A program made the position numbers and the translations under genes. The notes below the pieces were generated by a model that was not told the DNA's origin, made no database searches, and worked only from the letters and a program-made list of their open reading frames with translations. A stretch of DNA of 64,000 nucleotides from Alnus glutinosa (lineage: Eukaryota > Streptophyta > Magnoliopsida > Fagales > Betulaceae): NCBI RefSeq assembly GCF_958979055.1, contig NC_084896.1, positions 6,328,501-6,392,500 on the forward strand. The letters are read 5' to 3'. Position 1 is the first letter of the stretch. Each line of letters opens with the position of its first letter. Shown in pieces: positions 59,563 through 64,000 of the stretch.

Positions 59563-62500
59563 ATGGCATCCCTTTCCAGCCAACCATCAAAGACTGCCAT
59601 ACGCAGCGCTGCGGGTTCTATTGGCTCTCATGGCAACCGGAATTCAAGCAGGCCAACTGTTAAATTTGCGAGACGAACTTCGAGCGGGCGGTATGTCAAT
59701 CTGTCGAGAGACGAGCTTGATATGTCGGGAGAGATATCAGGGGACTTAACGAACTACACTGTGCACATGCCTCCTACACCGGACAACCAGCCCATGGACT
59801 TGTCTGTGGCGGCTGTGAAGGCTGAAGAGCAATACGTTTCAAATTCTTTATTTACTGCATGTTCTATGCCGGCTTGTGATGGCCAGATTATGAAGGATGA
59901 GAGGGGAGCTGATGTACTCCCTTGTGATTGCAGGTATGTGAAGTTCTTTGTTAAATACATGGAAAGCCATATACTTTCAATTAGGACCACTACAACAAAC
60001 AAAGCAATAATTGAAATGTGCTGTCCAGGTTCAAAATTTGCAGAGATTGCTACATGGATGCCCAAAAAGAAACCGGTCGATGTCCAGGTTGCAAGGAGCC
60101 ATATAAAGTCAGGGATTATGAGGATGATGCACCCAATTTTTCAAGCGGGGTATTCCCATTTCCAGCCCCAGATGGCCTTAAAAGGGATGCTAGTAATATG
60201 TCGATGATAAAGACAAACCACAGTGGAGAACTTGATCACAACCAGTGGTTGTTCGAGATGAAGGGTACTTATGGAGTTGGCAGTGCCTTTTGGCCTGAAG
60301 ATGACACATACGTGGGTGATGAGGATGATGGATTCAAAGGAGGTGTAATGGAATCAATGGATAAGCCGTGGAAGCCCCTAAGTCGGAAATTGCCAGTCCC
60401 AGCAAGCATCATTAGCCCTTACAGGTCAAGTATCTAACTTCTTTTTTCAGTCGCTTTATCTACCTTGAAAATGAGTAATACTATTTAGTAGACTGCTATA
60501 CGATTGCTCAATGCCACATCATCTCATTTGTATGACAGTCATAATCATTAATTATATGATAATTTAAGAAAACTACTTATTTAACCAGGTTGCTGGTCTT
60601 GGTTCGGCTCGTTGTGCTGTGTCTCTTCTTGCAATGGAGAATAAAACACCCAAACGACGATGCAGTGTGGCTGTGGCTCATGTCAGTGGTGTGTGAGATA
60701 TGGTTTGCCTTCTCTTGGCTCCTTGACCAGATTCCCAAGCTCTGCCCCATCAACCGTTCAACTGACCTACAAGTCCTTCATGACAAGTTTGATATGCCAT
60801 CACCATCTAATCCCACTGGTCGCTCAGACCTTCCTGCCGTCGACCTGTTTGTCTCCACAGCTGATCCTGAAAAAGAGCCACCTCTAGTCACTGCCAACAC
60901 TATCCTTTCAATTCTAGCTGTTGATTACCCAGTGGAAAAGATTGCATGTTACATTTCTGATGATGGAGGTTCCCTCCTCACCTTTGAGGCTATGGCTGAG
61001 GCTGCAAGTTTTGCCGATTCATGGGTTCCATTCTGTCGAAAACATGGTATTGAGCCAAGAAATCCTGAAAGCTACTTCAGCTTGAAAGTTGACCCAACCA
61101 AGAACAAGATCAGGTCAGATTTCGTGAAGGATAGGAGAAAGATCAAGAGGGAGTATGACGAATTCAAGGTCAGAATTAATGGGCTTCCAGACTCGATTAG
61201 GAGGAGATCAGATGCATTCAATGCGAGGGAGGAAATGAAGATGTTGAAGCTCATGAGGGAGAGAGGGGCTGACCCTTTGAAGCCAATTATAAAGGCCCAG
61301 AAAGCCACATGGATGTCGGATGGCACCCATTGGCCTGGCACTTGGTCCATCCCTGCCAGTGAACATTCCAAAGGTGACCATGCAGGAATTCTTCAGGTAA
61401 CTTCTTTTCAATCTTCATCAAAAGAATCCCAAATCCTGATTGCCCATCAACACTCTTCACAATATGACCAAACTTTTGACAGGTGATGCTAAAGCCCCCA
61501 AGCAATGACCCATTAATGGGAGATGCAGACGACAAGATCATAGACTTCACAGATGTGGACATACGCCTCCCCATGTTTGTATATGTATCACGTGAGAAGC
61601 GGCCAGGATATGATCATAACAAGAAAGCCGGCGCAATGAACGCCCTGGTACGAACATCAGCTATCCTATCCAATGGCCCATTTATTCTCAACCTTGACTG
61701 TGACCACTACATATACAACTGCCAAGCTATCCGTGAAGGAATGTGCTTCATGATGGATCGAGGTGGCGAGAACATCTGCTACATTCAGTTCCCACAGAGA
61801 TTTGAAGGCATTGATCCTTCTGACCGCTATGCCAATCACAACACCGTCTTCTTCGACGGCAACATGCGTGCCCTTGATGGTGTGCAGGTTCTCCTCCCAT
61901 CTTTTTCCCTCATTTTCAATTAGAAGATGATGAGATAGAAAATTTAATGTAAGACCATGTATGACACGACAGGGCCCAGTTTATGTGGGAACTGGCTGCA
62001 TGTTCAGGAGGATAGCACTGTACGGTTTTGACCCACCACAACCTGAAAATTTTGCTGAAAAGATCGACTCTGAGACAGAGGCTTTGAGGCCAACGGACTT
62101 CGATAATGAGCTGGACGTGAATCTACTGCCCAAGCGTTTTGGAAACTCTACAATGCTGGCTGAATCAATACCCATAGCTGAGTACCAAGGTCGCCCCCTT
62201 GCTGATCACCCTGCAGTCAAGTATGGAAGACCTCCCGGTGCTCTCAGAGTCCCACGTGAGCCACTTGATGCTGCTGCAGTTGCCGAAGCGGTCTCCGTTA
62301 TTTCTTGTTGGTACGCCTTGCATTTGGATTCATGCCAAATTGCCAATGTGAATGTATAAACGTGTAAAAGTGATGCAATAATGCCTGATGTTTCATATTG
62401 GACAGGTATGAGGACAAGACAGAATGGGGCGACCGGGTGGGATGGATTTATGGCTCAGTAACTGAAGACGTGGTGACAGGCTACCGCATGCACAACCGTG

Positions 62501-63369
62501 GATGGCGCTCAGTCTATTGCATCACTAATCGTGATGCATTTCGTGGGTCAGCACCAATTAACCTCACCGATCGACTTCACCAGGTGCTTCGCTGGGCCAC
62601 TGGCTCCGTTGAGATTTTCTTCTCTAGAAACAATGCCTTACTTGGCTCCAGGCGCCTCAAGTTTCTCCAGCGTATGGCTTACCTAAACGTCGGCATTTAC
62701 CCTTTCACCTCTGTGTTCCTCATTGTCTATTGCTTCCTCCCTGCACTCTCACTCTTCTCTGGACAGTTCATAGTTCAAGATCTAAACACCGCCTTCTTAA
62801 TCTACCTTCTCATCATAGTAGTATGCCTCATCGCGCTGGCCATCCTAGAGGTGAAATGGTCCGGTGTGGGATTGGAAGAGTGGTGGAGGAATGAACAGTT
62901 CTGGCTCATTTCTGGAACAAGCTCTCACTTGGCTGCTGTGGTCCAAGGCCTTCTCAAAGTGATTGCAGGAATTGAAATATCTTTCACATTGACTTCCAAG
63001 TCTTCAGGAGAGGACATTGACGATATCTATGCTGACTTGTATCTTGTGAAGTGGACCTCATTGATGATTCCACCAATTGTCATTGCAATGCTGAATATAG
63101 TAGGGATTGCAGTTGCATTTTCAAGGACCATTTACAGCACGTCCCCTCAATGGAGTAAGTTCATTGGTGGAGCATTCTTTAGCTTCTGGGTGTTGGTACA
63201 TTTGTATCCTTTTGCCAAGGGTTTGATGGGGAGGAGAGGGAAGACACCAACTGTCGTGTTTGTTTGGTCAGGTCTCATCGCAATTACACTTTCCCTGCTC
63301 TGGATTGCTATTAACCCGCCTAACGGAAGCTCGACGCAAGGCATTGGAGGAGGTTTTCAATTCCCATGA
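59563..63369 (+). CDS. cellulose synthase-like protein D, CSLD1/CSLD4-like
   Basis: GT2 processive glycosyltransferase making beta-1,4-glucan in tip-growing or dividing cells. Six exons: 59563-59933, 60029-60424, 60589-61396, 61483-61887, 61973-62310, 62406-63369; 3282 nt, 1093 residues (family roughly 1000-1180). The N terminus has [18 protein letters not shown] and [14 protein letters not shown], typical of CSLD. A RING-type zinc finger has Cys at 100, 105, 121, 123, 128, 131, 142 and 145. The catalytic D,D,D,QxxRW set is visible: SDDGG at 379-383, LDCDHY (Asp597/599), TED (Asp794), QVLRW at 832-836. Two N-terminal and about six C-terminal membrane spans; the chain ends GGGFQFP. Wording is closest to the CSLD1/CSLD4 pair, pollen-tube genes in Arabidopsis. 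A segment of about 33 residues usually found before the finger (around VTRAHLMDKVI) is absent after Thr98. Intron 2 carries a MITE fragment. Confidence 0.95.
60473..60540. mobile_element. MITE family C fragment in CSLD-like intron 2
   Basis: Begins gagtaatactatttagtaga and continues ctgctatacgattgctca, matching the left half of the copy at 54356. The right terminus is missing or much diverged. It lies 48 bp after the intron donor and occupies much of the 164-bp intron. Confidence 0.65.
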
Positions 63370-64000
63370 TGAACTTAATGATCACAGTTATAAGTGAATC
63401 AAAAAGGTTTAGTGACAAGAAACTATATGATAAAACCAACAAATTCTTTTTTTTTGATAAATAATGACAAAGAAGGTATGTATAAAACCTACAAATTTCT
63501 AAGTAGTGAAGATGAATTTGCATTATTCTTTTCCTTGGTTATCTTCAGACTTTAAGAACGTCAAAAATAGGCAACTGCAGAGGGGATTTATAGTTTATAC
63601 AGAGTGGAGTCAGTTGAAAGACAACCTAAAGGAATTTGAAAGACCTTATGGATTAATTTTGCTATTTAATTTCATAAGGATGACTAGAAATTGAATATCA
63701 AAGGACTCCTAGTGTCTCCTGAAATCCCAATAATAACACAATCAGCTTAACATTGAGGTAATTTTGAAACACAGCACATCAGTTTTCTCTAGCATCAGAT
63801 CACTGGAAACATGCATGTAGAATAGGCTGGCGCCCTTTTTATGAGATCTTCAAGGATGATGACAAGAGATATATTTCAAATGTAACATGACATGAAAGTA
63901 AACTTACCAACAGGATAAAACAAGCATGATTATAAGTCCATGGCAAGTCCTCCCTTAATCAAACTGAGTTAAATTTGCAGGTGTTAGCAGTTAAATACCT
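63370..64000. other. 3' flank of CSLD-like gene
   Basis: 3' UTR and beyond, with a short retroposon insertion at 63448-63481 described separately. No further gene before the window ends. Confidence 0.4.
63430..63500 (-). mobile_element. short retroposon insertion with target duplication (3)
   Basis: A 34-bp insert, starting tttttttttgataaataatg (63448-63481), lies between ataaaaccaacaaattct (63430-63447) and ataaaacctacaaatttct (63482-63500). On the minus strand it ends ttatcaaaaaaaaa, the same tail type as the 13-bp insertions at 19153 and 20153. It lies just after the CSLD-like stop. Confidence 0.6.

Overview
This is a stretch of plant nuclear DNA, almost certainly from a woody eudicot and probably a rosid (the species is not identifiable by eye). 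The evidence is split genes with GT-AG introns, organelle-targeted proteins, plant-only families (alpha-expansin, AHL, CSLD, plant-type HMG-CoA reductase) and AT-rich intergenic DNA full of small transposons. There is no operon, CRISPR array, phage or bacterial-style system. All exon coordinates below are my own reading of splice sites from the sequence; every complete multi-exon model stays in frame from ATG to stop.

Seven genes are supported. (1) 77-791, +: 3' part of an alpha-expansin of the EXPA22/23/25 type, cut by the window edge. (2) 5403-6970, -: a two-exon PPR protein like Arabidopsis At1g62350. (3) 7932-12399, +: a 12-exon organellar glutamyl-tRNA synthetase, divergent from gene 2 across about 1 kb. 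(4) 16655-27716, +: an 11-exon BIG1-type Sec7 ARF-GEF of 1724 residues. (5) 39980-42119, +: HMG-CoA reductase with only one intron, preceded by a TATA box. (6) 53520-54242, +: an intronless AHL AT-hook/PPC protein. (7) 59563-63369, +: a six-exon cellulose synthase-like D protein of the CSLD1/CSLD4 type. Genes 1, 5 and 7 concern cell walls or isoprenoids, 2 and 3 organelle gene expression, 4 trans-Golgi traffic and 6 chromatin. They look like unrelated neighbours, except perhaps the divergent organellar pair 2/3.

The space between and inside genes is a well-preserved transposon layer. It includes three Tourist-like MITEs with TAA target duplications, one carrying a second foldback element inside it. 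A MITE family with ends GAGTAATGTTATTTAGTAGAC has at least four copies, one in a CSLD intron and one hosting a 500-bp foldback element. A tRNA-derived SINE family has two copies with target-site duplications. There is a complete 331-bp TRIM retrotransposon, several LINE 3' remnants (one antisense in BIG1 intron 2), two abutting copia pol remnants in opposite orientation, and three very short insertions carrying a TTATCAAAAAA-type tail inside target duplications. The 27.7-39.6 kb and 42.1-53.5 kb stretches hold no gene I can support.

I found no convincing unknown molecular system. The observations most worth a second look are the ultra-short tail-only retroposon insertions, the new SINE and TRIM copies, the nested MITEs, the GC-AG intron in BIG1, the reduced intron number of HMGR, and an in-frame gap just before the zinc finger of CSLD.
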